From contig OZ023267.1 of assembly GCA_964006375.1 (NCBI GenBank), positions 12,749,846 through 12,813,845 of the forward strand: a stretch of DNA of 64,000 bases. Direction: 5' to 3'. This document shows, piece by piece, positions 47,680 to 60,609 of this stretch. The DNA is from Tillus elongatus. Taxonomy: Eukaryota > Arthropoda > Insecta > Coleoptera > Cleridae. The position numbers and the translations under genes were made by a program. Under the pieces are notes generated by a model that did not search any database, had not been told where the DNA came from, and was given only the letters and a program-made list of their open reading frames with translations. The stretch's first letter is position 1; the number at the start of each line of letters is the position of its first letter.

Positions 47680-48908
47680 TAATAAGATCAAACTAAAGAT
47701 TTTAAAGGTTTACTTAGATTCTGTCAATCTTAATCTGTACCTTTTAATACCACTTAGGCTTTTTAGCGAATTTTTGAAAAGTTTTGTTATGCATGAGATC
47801 ACGACTTTGAGGCTTTTGAAACATTTCGTCAAATGAGCGCAAATAACGCCTTAGACTGATTTGAATAAAACTTGGCATGCGTGTTCCTTTACTATAAGGC
47901 TTGGATAAGTTTATTAGCCAACAATATAAGATGGTTTTTCCGACTAATTTATAGGTTTCCTTAAAAAAAAAAAAGATTTTGTATTATAACGGTCTACTTC
48001 CGAAGGGTGGGGTGGGTCGGTGTTTTGATTGGAAAAAGGGTTTCTCTTGAGCGCCACCACTTTACTTGAGAGCTTGAAAGATGCTTGTGGGGGAATGTGG
48101 AAGTCCCAATGTTAAGGACACAGAGGTAGTGGATCACCCTGTGGGAATGTGTTGCTCAGAAAACTCAGGGGTCAGATTTTATAGCGACTTGCCAGGACAG
48201 CTATGCTAATAACGGAAAAGATATGCTTTGAAAACAAATAACATTTTATTCTTGAACATAAAGATACATATATACAAAATTATTTGCAAACAGTATTTAC
48301 AAGGGGAATATGATTCTCACCTGTGCTGACTGGTATGTATAGTGTGTGAAAAATAGAAAAAAACGGAGATATCGGATTTCTATTCCAGTTTTGACAATGC
48401 AGGTGCTTTTTCCGGAAAATCTGGTGGTGGTATTTCTCTTATTCCTAGCTGGTTCGGTTCCCAGTTTTTGGGGGAGGCTTTTATTACATGACGGCAATAA
48501 AAGAATGATATTTTACAACGTTGTAACACTCGGGCCTCACCTGGGGCAGCATTGAGTGATAACACATTGGAAAATATGTGTAGTTCTCCAAACTCCCAAG
48601 TTATTTCGTCAGCCTACGTTAACTGGGAGGTGGAAGTCACAATGGTACACAACGTTGTATACTTACTATTATTTCTTACGAAAACAGCTAGAAACGAGAG
48701 GAAATTATAGGGTGACTTACTACAGCCTTTGGTTATTCGTTGCGCGCTTGCACAATGAAAGAATAAAAATACAGAAGAGCTGACAAAACTCTGTCAATTC
48801 TCTTAAGTAAACTCTGTATTAGGGACACCTGTATATATGAAATATAAAAAAAATAAAATAAAATTAGTTCAATTTTCAGGGCAGCTATGTATGGTTTTGC
48901 AAAATAAA

Positions 48909-48910
<2 letters not shown>
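47680..48910. other. Septin intron 4, left part, no gene recognised
   Basis: AT-rich with a few GC-richer patches (about 47990-48120 and 48400-48560). No protein or RNA family recognised. Confidence 0.4.

Positions 48911-48985
<75 letters not shown>
48911..48985. repeat. (AT)n microsatellite in septin intron 4
   Basis: About 37 AT units. Confidence 0.95.
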
Positions 48986-48988
<3 letters not shown>

Positions 48989-50579
48989 AGAGAATAAACA
49001 AATTAAATACTTCTTGCGGAGGACTTAAATAATATTCTCAACTCACATTCTCAATTGCCCTGCTTGGCCGGTGGGCCAGCTTATATATGGTATAAAATTT
49101 TGGTGTCCTTGTTTACTTCTAGAACTTTTGTTCTCCTTATTTAATTCTTTCGTTACCATGTCTTAAAATAACAACTTATGGTATATCCAAAAATTCAAAT
49201 CTTAAAGTTGCAAGCAAAAAAGTTTTCAAGCATTAAACGGACAAATGTAGGTCACACTCGAGGTCAAAGAAGGGCACAAGACAAAAATTGTGTGGTAAAC
49301 GAAATCTATTAAGGGTACAAAATAAAGATGCAGTTTTTTTTAGTGCAAAAGGTTAAGAAAGAAGTACAAAAAAAACAGGGGCAGCAAGCCCATTATGGTA
49401 GTGAATTTCATAAGATTAATATTTTACCGATTAAGTAAAAGAAAATAACTACAAAAAAGACAAAATACATTATCGCCACATAAATCTGTACTAATTCTTT
49501 ATATACGGTGGGTTGCATTAAAAAGTCAAACAAAACAGGTAATGAACACGAAATGTAGTAGTAGTATTTGTCTCATGCTGCCTCAAAAACCACATTGTCC
49601 CTATTTGATTCCATTCAGAAACGAGCTATACCCCTTGTAGGAGATAACAGGGTTTAAAGGAAGTATTGCTGCAAAATGTGAAAAACGCACCTTTTCAAAG
49701 TTCGATTAAATGTTTATTTTTAGCATTTTTCGCTCAGATTTCCTCCCCGCCCAGCAACCCTATTAATTCTTGGTCCCTTAAGTTTCTTAGGGGTTGTTTG
49801 CACCAAATTTACCTTGTAGCTTGTGCATCCGAGGGGGTTCTCAGCATGTTTCTGAAAGAAACATCTAAATACCCACCTTGCAGTAAACTGTAAATTTACC
49901 AAAATTACATTCCACATTGTCGCCTATAATGTCTTTTTCAGATAATATCGAATACAGCACTAAAGTAAATAAATTCACTTGCTGTTTCACTCCTTTTTTT
50001 ATTTTTATAGTACATATACAAGCACAAGATAAGTAAGTATAATAAAGGGGACACCTTAATTAACATTGGGGCTACACAAACTTAAAAGTAGAGAAGACAT
50101 TTAGATCGTGTCTGTGTACACACAAAAATTTGTAAAATAAATTAGAAAATCTAATAAAAAACAACAGTTTTACGATATTATTTTAAATAAACCAATAGGC
50201 ATATGTTTCGAAGCTATTTCGCAATTCGCGAGTGTATGAATCTAAATTTTGTCCAAGACTACATTGAAATCTGGTGGACGCCGAAAGCGAGCACCTTTTA
50301 AATTAAGCTCGATAGGCTCGGACGCTAAACAAACGTAGGTACGTGTAATTTTAAGCGGGACTGTACCTGTTTGAAACGTACAATATGAGAAATACAGAAA
50401 GTGCTATTTACTAAACTCACAAAAAATAGTAACCTGCGAAATCATCTATAATAAAAATGATGGATCTGATAACTTATCTATCAGTATCGTTTTCATTTTT
50501 TGAGCAGGTTTTGATACTTGCAGAGAACATTGTCGCATGCTAAAATTTAGAGCTTTTGGAACCAAACATTGTCCCGGTA
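48986..50579. other. Septin intron 4, middle part, no gene recognised
   Basis: A CAGCAAGCCCATTATGGTAG at about 49381 is a decayed match to the end of the (AT)n-bearing element. Otherwise unassigned. Confidence 0.4.
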
Positions 50580-51063
50580 TTATAAAAGAAATGAGGCATA
50601 TTCCTTAGTAACTGGAAAAGTGCTTGAGTACAACCCATCCCCAAGAAAGGATCCAAAGCGCTTCCTAGACATGCAGAAGACAGCTATACGTCTCATCGGT
50701 GACCTTACCCTCACCCAAAGGCTGCCATCCCTTTCCCACTGCTGTTGGTGACCTCTCTCTCTTTTATAGATATCTACACGGGCACTGCTCAGAGGAGCTT
50801 TCTTCCATAGTTCCTCCACCTGCTGCCCCCAACAGATCTACCAGGGGAACAGAGCGAATGCACCCTTTTACTGTCCAGGTCAGCAGACATAGAACATCCT
50901 GTTATGCCAGCTCTTTTGTCCCGAGGACTTCCAAGTTGTGGAATTCCTTGCTGGCATATGTTTTTCCTTCTCCTCTAAACCTTCAAATGCAGAATTAACA
51001 AGTTGCCTCTTTCCTCCATGTTGAGACCCCCGGAACGATAGTATTTAGGCTGTAAGCTCTCGT

Positions 51064-51064
<1 letters not shown>
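50580..51064 (+). mobile_element. LINE family A copy with large internal deletion
   Basis: Starts in the RT region equivalent to about 1190, runs to the equivalent of 1268, then jumps to the equivalent of about 2225 and continues to the 3' tail. About 950 bp is missing, including the catalytic YADD. It ends at an AT tract in septin intron 4. Confidence 0.8.

Positions 51065-51065
<1 letters not shown>

Positions 51066-51141
<76 letters not shown>
51066..51141. repeat. (AT)n microsatellite
   Basis: About 37 AT units at the 3' end of the LINE copy. Confidence 0.95.
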
Positions 51142-51142
<1 letters not shown>

Positions 51143-51419
51143 CAAGTGTGGAATTTCAATGCTAGGTTATAATGAATGCATCAGTTTTGCCAGACAGCAC
51201 ACTTAGAACGAATTATAGTTATTTAATTGTCATACCTACTATAATCTTCAATTATTCAATAAATAAACAAAACATGCAAGTTGGTGATTATTTCCACTCA
51301 GATTGTTTTTCATGTATTATGTAATTTTAAAAAATTACATAATATACAAATCAAAGTGCCTTCATATAGTTCAAATACGTTGATCAGCTTAGAAAAGTAA
51401 CAATTTGGTTTTGTTGCAG

Positions 51420-51596
51420 TTACATGCGAAATTCGACAAACTGAAAAAAGATCATACAGAAGAGAAAAAGAAAATCGAAGAATCTCGAAAGAAACTGGAA
51501 GATGATATTGTGGAGTTCAATAGAAGGAAAGCGCAGTATCAGCAGATGGGTAGCAGCCATCATACATTGACTCTTGGGAAGAGTAAGAAAAAATAG
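51420..51596 (+). CDS. Septin exon 5: C-terminal coiled coil
   Basis: Acceptor TTGTTGCAG at 51419. Encodes 58 residues of continuous coiled coil (LHAKFDKLKK, EEKKKIEESRKKLEDD) and ends GKSKKK before TAG at 51594. Coiled coils of this group pair with the SEPT7-like partner in hetero-oligomers. A GTAAGA inside the last codons (51583) is a potential alternative donor. Confidence 0.92.
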   Translation, partial: LHAKFDKLKKDHTEEKKKIEESRKKLEDDIVEFNRRKAQYQQMGSSHHTLTLGKSKKK

Positions 51597-52489
51597 GATA
51601 TTTTTCTAGTTCTTTTTCTTTCAACTAAACCACATTTTCGTTTAAATATTCTATAGGTAATAGACGATTTTAACATTACAAATCTCACCTATGATCTTTT
51701 TAATCATTGTTAATCCATTATGTAATTAAAAATCATAACATTACATAATTTGCACTCACAATTTGTGAATAATCAGTTTTAGCACGAATTATGTTCTCTT
51801 TGTATGTCAAGTTTCTTATCAGTATTTGAAACGGCTATTTTTTCTATTTAATTTTAGTGATCAAGAAACATCTGTAAAGTGAGGCGAAGGGGAAAGAAAC
51901 ATGGATTCGTCTTCGCTAACTTAGTTCAGATTGTTTTAAAGGTAAATAAAATAATATTTAATACATCACTGACCTCGGTTTACAGAAATAGTTTTGATGA
52001 TTTTTAGTATTTATTGCGTACGTTTTTATTTGTAGGTAATAAAAAGAGTGTCTGGTATATGTGGTAGTAACTTTATTTTATTCTTTTGTATCATTTTATA
52101 AAAAGATATTTGGCATTTTGCGATTGGGTTATTTTTACCTTGCAACATAGAAAGGTGTTTTCAATCTAATATCGAAATCATCCTGATCATACATGTTGAA
52201 ATGTTTATATAAGAATCATAAGTTAAATGTGTGGGAAATAATTGATCGTAAAATGTATCAAGTTTTTCAAATCGAAAATTAGAACTAGAAACTTTTTAAT
52301 TTTGTATTTTATACGATATAGTTAGAATAAATATTCTATTTGATTAATAAGTAATAAATATGTATGTTTCACCAAAGTATATTTAAAATGTAATTTATAT
52401 TTATTATTTTTATTAAATACTATTATTTAGATGACTTTGTGTTTTCTTTAACAGACATATATACACGCTGCTCAAAAAGTAATAGTACA
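51597..52489 (+). other. Septin 3' untranslated region and flank
   Basis: Contains a good acceptor, TATTTAATTTTAG, ending at 51857 that could supply an alternative last exon, and several AATAAA-type signals (about 51945 and 52327). AT-rich. The true transcript end cannot be fixed from sequence. Confidence 0.5.
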
Positions 52490-52499
52490 CAAAGCAGTA

Positions 52500-54660
52500 A
52501 ATAGATAGATTGATAGATAGGTGCTTTATTGTCCAAAGATAAAAATCTTATTGACAAAGTTAACATAAAAAAGTAAAAGTTGTCAAAATATAAAAACACA
52601 AAAATATAAGTTCACAACAAATAGTAATATTAGTGCCTAAGTAACTAGTATAACTATATATAAATAACAATATAAAAAACAATATAAACATAAATACACA
52701 GCTAACCAACAATATAATATAAACACACAATTTACAGAAAGCAGTCCAAATGAAAACTCCCAAACAACACCAGTCGAATCTCTCAGTGTGATCATTACAA
52801 AATTCATCTATTGAATAATAACATTTTGCAATTAAAAAATCCTCAAGCTCTTTCCTAAAAATTTCTATGCCAATCCTCCTCAAGTTTAGTGGTATCTGGT
52901 TAAATATCTTCTTACTATTATATATTAATGACCTCTTTAACAATGATGTGGATGGTATAGGAAGAGGAATGCAATTCTTTTGTCTTGTATCACGAGAAGA
53001 CACTGACCTGATTTCATCTTTATATTTTTCATGCATAAAGGCATGCAATCTCCAACACAAACAGAGACGGTAGGGTCAATATCCGCTCAGAAACAAATAA
53101 AGGTCTACAAGAGTCACGGACACTAACCCCACACAAATATCTGAGGGCTCTTTTCTGCAGAATAAATATAGAATTGAAAAGATGACCTGCACAAGAGCCC
53201 CAGTAACAAATGCCATGCCTTAGATGGGACTCCGCAAGTGAGAAGTAAACACTTCTAGATGTACTCTTGTCCAAGCTTTTTGAAACAACTCTTAGTGTGT
53301 GACAACCTGATGAAAGCTTCTTACATAGATGATTTATATGTGTTTCAAATTTTAATGATTGATCAATGTATAGTCCCAGAAACCTAACGCAGCTCTCCTT
53401 CCCAAGTTCCTCAGCTGCTAGAGTCACAGCAGGCAGACTACATTTGAAATGCATGATATTAGTCTTAGAGACATTCCAAGTTAACATATTTGAAATGAAC
53501 CAGTTTTCTATCTGCCACAGTGCGCTCCAGTGCTCCAACACTATCACTACTCCACAAGATAGTTATATCATCAGCATATATATGACCCTTAATTTTCAAC
53601 ATAGACAGGTCATTAATATAAAGTAACAGCAGTGGACCAAGAACAGACCCCTGCGGAACACCAAGGTGAATATGTTGGTACCCAGAGCTAATATGACCAA
53701 GTTGAACACTCTGCTGACGATCAGATAAATAGGACCTCAACCATTCAAGCAAAGTCCCCCCAAAGCCATAAGTAGGAAGTTTACGTAACAGTATCTCATG
53801 GTCAACACAATCAAATGGTTTAGTGAGATCACATAACACTGCCGGAGCCACCTGATTGTTATTCAGTGAAAGGTACAGATTTTCAAGAAAATAAAATATT
53901 GCATCATTTGTACCTTTTTTAGGTTGAAATCCAAACTGGGAAGATGTTAGGAGCTTGTGTTTACCAAGAAATACCTGCATTCCATTTTTGATTAATTTCT
54001 CAACTATTTTAGAGATGGTAGGAAGTAGAGATAGAGCACGAAAACTATTTGGAGAATCTGTTTCACCTCCTTTTATGCAAGAATTACTCTAGCCATTTTC
54101 AGAGACGAAGGAAAATATCCCGTTATAATCGAACTATTAATTGCAACTGCCCAGATTTCAAGAACCCAGTACGGAAGGTGAAGAAGCAGTTTGACAGAGA
54201 TACCATCCCACCCGATAGAATCCTTGTTCTTAAAGTCATGAAGCACTCCATGAATCTCAGAATCGACCGGCGTAAAAAAGAAGGTGTCAGCGATAAAAAC
54301 ATCATCCATGAAGCCCAGTGGATCCGTCCAAGGGACCCTCCACTGTATTAGCCCAGAAGCAATGGAACAATAATAATCATTGAGATGATTAAGATCCAGT
54401 TCAAGAGTCACCCGATGAGAACCATGTCCTCCCGAAAGATCATTAACAATCGACCATGACTCTCTCTGTCTGTTTGAAGACCGCAATATCCTTTGTCTAT
54501 AATATTGTTGTTTTGCAACCTTTAAAATTCTTCTGTATATCCGTCGATAATGATTAAAATAGAATATGAATGAGGCATTGTTACCAGCATATTTTCTAAT
54601 TGTATGCAGGCAACGCAGGTTTCTTGATGACACTTTCAATCCTTTAGTAATCCATAGATT
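52500..54660 (-). mobile_element. LINE family B (CR1/Jockey-like), 5' truncated
   Basis: A minus-strand non-LTR element of about 2.2 kb, convergent with the septin gene. The 3' tail is the (CTAT)n-like repeat at about 52500-52522. It retains the linker, RT and C-terminal domain, broken into frames (see next entry). Distinct from family A: it has YADD followed by ITIL and a PQGSVLGPLL block. Confidence 0.8.
52800..54639 (-). pseudogene. LINE-B ORF2: linker, reverse transcriptase and C-terminus
   Basis: Minus-strand frames in order: 54639-54073 with the pre-RT linker and GWDGISVKLL; 53980-53465 with SSQFGFQPKKGTND, the first catalytic block (AVLCDLTKPFDCVDHEILL), GVPQGSVLGPLLLLYINDL and HIYADDITIL; 53547-53029 with the thumb (GLYIDQSLKFETHINHL) and RALRYLCGV; then a C-terminal piece at 53060-52800 with NQIPLNLR and FRKELEDFL. 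The breaks at about 54060, 53540 and 53060 are frameshifts or stops. The catalytic aspartates survive. Confidence 0.85.
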
Positions 54661-54679
54661 CTCGGCTTCAAAATATTAT

Positions 54680-55150
54680 GACTAAGCCAAACTTAAATCA
54701 CTTTTTTTAATTTAAAATATGGAATAAATCTTATATCAATCTTTTTTTTTATATTAGTTTTATACATATTTACATATATAATAATTAATTACCCATAAGT
54801 ATGTTTATTTGTATCTAATAACTTAAACATCTTTTTTTACAATGTTATATTGAAGCAAAACAAAAATCAAAATGAAGCTAACCTCAAAATGTTGCTATGC
54901 AATTAGGTAAGTCATTTTAAACATATAAAGAGTGCGTATTACCCCGCATATAAATTGACATTTTTATTTCAATTTCGCTTATATGTCATGTTTTGCAACT
55001 AAATATGAAGCAGAGATCAGTATTAGGTTATATACAAGGAAACAACGTTTCACCCAGTCGGCCAGAGAAATACTGAAAAAGCGATATTCTCGCTCGAATC
55101 CCCGCTCTATTGTAGGTGTCGACAAACGAACTGTCGGCCAAACGCAGTAG
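54680..55150 (+). repeat. Direct duplication, copy 1 (partner 60610-61110)
   Basis: Shares TTAATTACCCATAAGTATGT, TGTCATGTTTTGCAACTAAA and CTCGCTCGAATCCCCGCTCT with the second copy in the same orientation, about 470 bp long. Function unknown. Confidence 0.8.
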
Positions 55151-55184
55151 CTTGTGCTTTAATGCATTGGGGGTGCACAAGAAA

Positions 55185-55740
<556 letters not shown>

Positions 55741-56575
55741 AAATGAAGGGCTCACATATTTTTTCCCCGAAAATGCATTATAAAGAAACCTACTTACTAA
55801 ACTTAATAATTATTAACTACTTATCAAGTTTTCCTCTAGTTAGTTATACGTTATAGTAGTTAAAAAGTCCCTTAAAAAGTTAACCTTTAAATTTAAAATA
55901 TCCACTGAATTAATCACAGTATCACAATTATATTGTCCACTTATTAAGCAACCCGAAGTAGTAACCATAATAATAATAATAATTGTCTTGTTAGAACATG
56001 CAAACAACAACGAAATGATCTAATTAAAAATCAATCCGACGCGAAGACGAAAATTACTACGTAGTTGGTACACACGCTCTGCCTAAAGTTCACTACAAAC
56101 TGGAAAAGCGGGTCGTTTTCGACGAAGAGCATCAAGATTCGGTGATCATTTCGCACTGAAGTATCGCATTTCGTGAGAGCGCCGGAAAATACACACCGCC
56201 GTCCGACTGCTTTATGGATATGGATGTATATAACGTCTGCAACGATTAACACTATACTTATTCTGATTCTGTATTAATGGCTGCCGACTCTCTGCGATCC
56301 TCGATATACTAATTTTGTTTGTTGAATGCAGGAGGTAAAAAAGTAAATACAATTTATTAAAATATAACATAGCAAAAATATTGGTTTTTCCGTGGCAGTG
56401 CGCGTGCACAGGCGCACTTATTGAGGAGCCGTGCTGGCCAAACGATATGCCACGCTTTAAAATCAGTTCTGTGCAGTACATCGATCATTGTCCTTGCTGC
56501 AGCAACCTTCGAAATGTCGGCAAATGTGGTTTTTTGTGCCTCAAATAGCAAGCTGCATGTCAAGTTGTTTATAAA
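55741..56575. other. No gene recognised
   Basis: A patch of mixed composition at 56030-56560 has several open frames but no family match. One short stretch (CGATATGCCACG at about 56444) is shared with about 61108, so part of this may belong to the duplicated unit. Confidence 0.4.
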
Positions 56576-56579
56576 ATGA

Positions 56580-56700
56580 GAAAAAGTTGTGATCCAAGTA
56601 GAGATCCCCGAGGCACACCCCTTTCCACATTTTTCTTGTAACTAACTGTATTATTAAAATTAATCACTAGATTTCTATCATTATAACTTTTGACTGTCAA
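56580..56700 (-). pseudogene. Tiny LINE reverse-transcriptase fragment
   Basis: On the minus strand the sequence near 56590-56650 reads ...ERGVPRGSLLGSQLF, the conserved PQGSxLGPLLF block of non-LTR reverse transcriptases with substitutions. Only about 25 codons are recognisable. Confidence 0.55.
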
Positions 56701-56945
56701 CTATTATTATTGAGAAAAGAAATGATTAATAGAACCTGGAATGAAATTTTAATTCTGACATTTCCAGATGAATTTTTGACATCTGAACATGGTGGAAGAA
56801 TTATTTAGCAAATTATGCTTTATACATACACAGGCAGTAGTTTATTTTTGTAGTATTATGTATAATTATAAGCAACATATCAAATAATAATAAGAATAAT
56901 AAATTCATTGATTGTTGTTGCCCTTACTTGGTGAAACTTGTCCAT

Positions 56946-57274
56946 ACTGCATACAGACTTTGAGAATACTTCTCTGACTTCACTGTTGGTTTTTGTAGGT
57001 GAAGGACGTAGCCAGCGCGTGAGCTAATTGGAGCAAGTGGCCCTTCGAATTCTGGAAGTTCTAGGATGTTCTTCAATGCTTCTGTGACTATAGTTTCGCT
57101 GCTTGACAGCATTTTCAGACAGATTAAAATTGAATTTTAAGAAGCATTGAAGAACATCCTAGAACTTCCAGAATTGGAAGGGCCACTTGCTCCAGTTAGC
57201 TCACGCGCTGGCTCAGTCCTTCACCTACAAAAACCAACAGTGAAGCCAGAGAAGTATTCTCAAAGTCTGTATGA
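56946..57274. repeat. Inverted repeat with coding-like arms
   Basis: Arms 56946-57082 and 57141-57274 are reverse complements with only a few mismatches, separated by a 58-bp loop. The left arm (minus strand) and right arm (plus strand) encode the same peptide, containing ALKNILELPE and GPLAP, SSRAG, VLHLQKPTVK. Differences between arms are few. Family not recognised. Confidence 0.8.
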
Positions 57275-57660
57275 AGAATAATAAACTTAAATACTGAAAG
57301 ACAAATTTTCATATAATAACCACCATTATCCTCAATATACTTTGATATATGCCTGAGAAGATATGGTCTAGTTTTAAATAGTATTCCTTTATTTCTAAAT
57401 AAATTGACCGTTTCTACAATTGTTTGCCATAATTCTTCGAGGATCTTTCTTTTGATGCAAGAAAACAATCCTCTGCACATTGCTCGAAGTGTCATAGAGT
57501 ACTTGGATTACGTCAGTATCCGAACACGTATGACCAGCTTGGAGTCCTGATTTTAGCCCAATAGTCCACATCATGTTTTTTTTAACCAAACTATGAATTG
57601 TGAAATAAAGCATGTTCAACCTAGTTTGCCATCTGCAATTATCCTCGTATATTCTGAAAA
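57196..57660 (-). pseudogene. Unidentified broken coding sequence
   Basis: Minus-strand frames 57619-57395 and 57495-57196 look like one protein with a frameshift near 57490: MMWTIGLKSGLQAGHTCSD... then LRAMCRGLFSCIKRKILEEL and RPYLLRHISKYIEDNGGYYM. Composition is that of a normal helical protein rather than chance translation. I do not recognise the family. It runs toward the inverted repeat at 56946-57274, whose left arm is in the same strand and may be its continuation. Confidence 0.4.
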
Positions 57661-58920
57661 GTTAACATATCGATTCCTTTCAAACGCTGCCATCATAATG
57701 TTGTGAACAAACAAGGTGTTGGGACGCTAGGATATGTAAAATAATTAATTCTGTGATTGTTAAATGGCTCTTGTCAGGTCTCGATGTATCCTACCAACTG
57801 TTAGAAATACACATGAGTGAAATCTTCTCAAATTACACTACTGACTCTATAAAGCCAATACAGAGTATGAAGCGCTGTTATCGAGTTAATGTGGCCAGCA
57901 CTGTGTTACAACTTTGCTATATTTGGCAGCATGGAATGCCTGTAAAGTCCAATTTCAAAGTACTTTTGAGCAATGAAGAATTACGAACTTCGAACTACTC
58001 TATCATCAGCATAGGTACAGTTTTTAGAATCAAAAGTTATGTTCGGAGCTTTCCAGATTCCTAATAATTCGGGATCTACTGCACTGTGAATTTAATTATT
58101 AAAGAAAAACTGATAGTTTCTAGTTAATTTTGTTTGTATTATATTAAAACAATAAGGGGTGGTTTTAGGCACAAAATGAGCTATTTATTAAAAAAAATAT
58201 TTTTTGAATCTTTTATTGCTAAAGTTTACATACAAATAATGTATTCTTCCATAAACCTGCGTTCAAAACTTTGTTTGTCAATTCAACATCCATTTAACCA
58301 TCTTCACAAATTATCCTAGGTGTAATCCTGAAATTGAGTCCTTACTTTATGGAAAATTGTAGCTAGAATGTTCTAGTAACAAATTCACAGTTTAGTTTGG
58401 AAATTTCTATACAGTTGATTCTCCCGGTCTCACCAGTTTTGAAAACCCAGAATAATACGTAAATTTCTTTGCAAAATTTGGTACTTTCTCAATTTTCCTT
58501 TGGCGAATCATTGGTTTTATTTCCTTCCGGCAGTCCTGTATAAGTTATGAAAATTATTTCTATAAAATAATCATTTTATCAACAAGCAAATACCAAAAAT
58601 AATTACAAATAAAATATGCACTTAAATGTGGAAAGCTTTTACCAATAACTCTGTTATTAGCTCTATATTTCATGTATGTAATTATCATTTAAATAAAAAA
58701 TAACTTGTCTAAAAGCTATAATCAGTAAATTTTAATGCTTCTGGAAAACTATGGATTGTAACATAAAAATAGGCACCGATCATAATGTGTGCTTAATTTG
58801 AAAACATATTGTTTCCTAAGTAGTCAAACAAGCCTTACTTAAAAAGTAATTTCATTACTGACACTGATAATTTTGGTGAATCTCTCTACTCTCTAAATTG
58901 GTAAGAATTTTTAATGTCTA
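57661..58920. other. No gene recognised; one possible exon-like frame
   Basis: A plus-strand frame (57753-58064, 103 residues) includes the ordinary-looking stretch VNVASTVLQLCYIWQHGMPV. It could be a relic of an unknown gene. The rest is AT-rich and unassigned. Confidence 0.35.
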
Positions 58921-58929
58921 TAAATCAAG

Positions 58930-60115
58930 AGACCCCAGCAATTGTTCTCAAAAAATGCGCACCAGAACTTGCTCCTGTCCTGACTCCTCTGTTTCAGACA
59001 TCTTACAATAGAGGCATATGCCCTAGTAACTGGAAAACTGCTAGAGTACAACCCGTCCCCAAGAAAAGATCCAAAGCACTTCCTAGCAACAACACGCCTA
59101 CTTCTCTCCTTTCAGTCATCTCTGAAGTGATCGAAAAGTATATAAACACCGAATTACTAAAATTTCTTGCGAAACACAATCTAATCCACGACAGGCAGTA
59201 TGGATTCCGTCAGCGCAGATCAACTGCCAACCTCCTTTCCTTTGTCACCCATTCTTGAAACAAGTCTATGGAACTACAAAATGAATCCCAGATTGTCGCT
59301 CTAGACATATCCAAAGCATTCGACCAGGTCTGGCACGCAGCGCTGCCTAATAAACTTTCGGCCTATGGCCTACCACCAAAACTCTGTACCTGGAGAGCAA
59401 ATTTCCTCTCCCATCGGGGCATTTCTGTTGTTGTGGATGGCCATTCCTCTAAACTGTATCCAATTAATGCAAGAGTTCCTCAAGGTTCAGCTTTAGCCCC
59501 TGCTTTGTTTCTTCTCCACATCAATGACCTCCTCTCTAGCACATCCAACCCAGTTCAGTTACGCGGACGACAGCACCCTCCACTCAAATATACAATATTC
59601 TAAGCGTGTCTCTTTAGCCCAATTAGATGATGATCGCAGACTCATAGCGGGTTCTGTCTCTGTGGATCTCCAAAAAATATTAGTACTGGGGAAGTAGAAA
59701 TCTTGTACAATTCAACCCCACCAAATCTGTCTTGCTTTCTTTCTCATAAGAGATACACCAGCCCTCGACCCATCACAATAAACAACCAAGTTATTCAATG
59801 TAAATGAGTCCTTTTCACTTGTTGGCATTTCTGTGGATTGAAATCTCAATTGGCACCAATATGTCGCATCAATTGCAGAAGCGGCTGCCAAGAAATTAGG
59901 TTTCCTCTTCCAGGCACGCAAATAATTTTCACCAGCTAATCTCTATACCTTATATACTTAACAAATAAGGCCAAACCTCGAATACTACTCTCACATCTGG
60001 GGTGCCGCTGCCGCTTCTACACTCGCTATCCTGGACTTTCTTAGAAGAGAGCTATACATCTCATCGGTGACTCTACCCTCACCCAAAGGCTGCCATTCCT
60101 TGCCCACTATTGTCA
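58930..60115 (+). pseudogene. LINE family A copy, reverse-transcriptase region
   Basis: Equivalent to about 1110-2290 of the first copy. Frames 58914-59258 and 59268-59603 cover ETPAIVLKKCAPEL, YGFRQRRSTANL, ALDISKAFDQVWHAAL and the RVPQGSALAPALFLLHINDLL block. A 2-base deletion just before the YADD region shifts the frame (VQLRGRQ instead of YADD). The 3' end is lost beyond 60115. Confidence 0.82.
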
Positions 60116-60220
60116 TTCAGGCTTACAACAATTTATATCTTCTTCAAAAACAACGATTTATTCATAAGTATATTTATTTATATCTAACTCAACATATTTT
60201 TTTTGCACAAATAACTTTAA

Positions 60221-60382
60221 TGGCCCCGTGCCCATGCGATGTTGGGCATGTTAAAAATCCCTACCCTGCTTAGAGAAAGGCAGGGGTTCGGCAAAATTTC
60301 CAGGATAGTGAGGTGAAACTGCTCCCTGGCGTCGGTGATTGGTCATAGTCGCAGAAATAGGCGGACGTTAAAGAAATTTAAA
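60221..60382 (+). mobile_element. SINE 3' half
   Basis: Matches the body and tail of the 5490-5847 SINE from GTGCCCATGCGATGTTGGGC to GACGTTAAAGAAA, without the tRNA-like head. Confidence 0.8.
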
Positions 60383-60609
60383 AAAAAAACTTTAATGGGA
60401 TGGTCACATATTCAATTTCCAATGATTTTTTCTTCATTGCCTATATACATTTATAAAAAAAGAAGTACCTAACCTTCTGCCCCCAACCATAAATTTTCAA
60501 ACAATTGTGCAACTACGCATTATAAAATGTGAAAAAGTAGATGGCATCAAAGATACCTTTCTTGAAAATAAATGCTTAATAATATGTGGCTTCGCTTTAA
60601 ATCACATTT
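60383..60609. other. No gene recognised
   Basis: Short AT-rich stretch between the SINE fragment and the duplicated unit. Confidence 0.4.
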
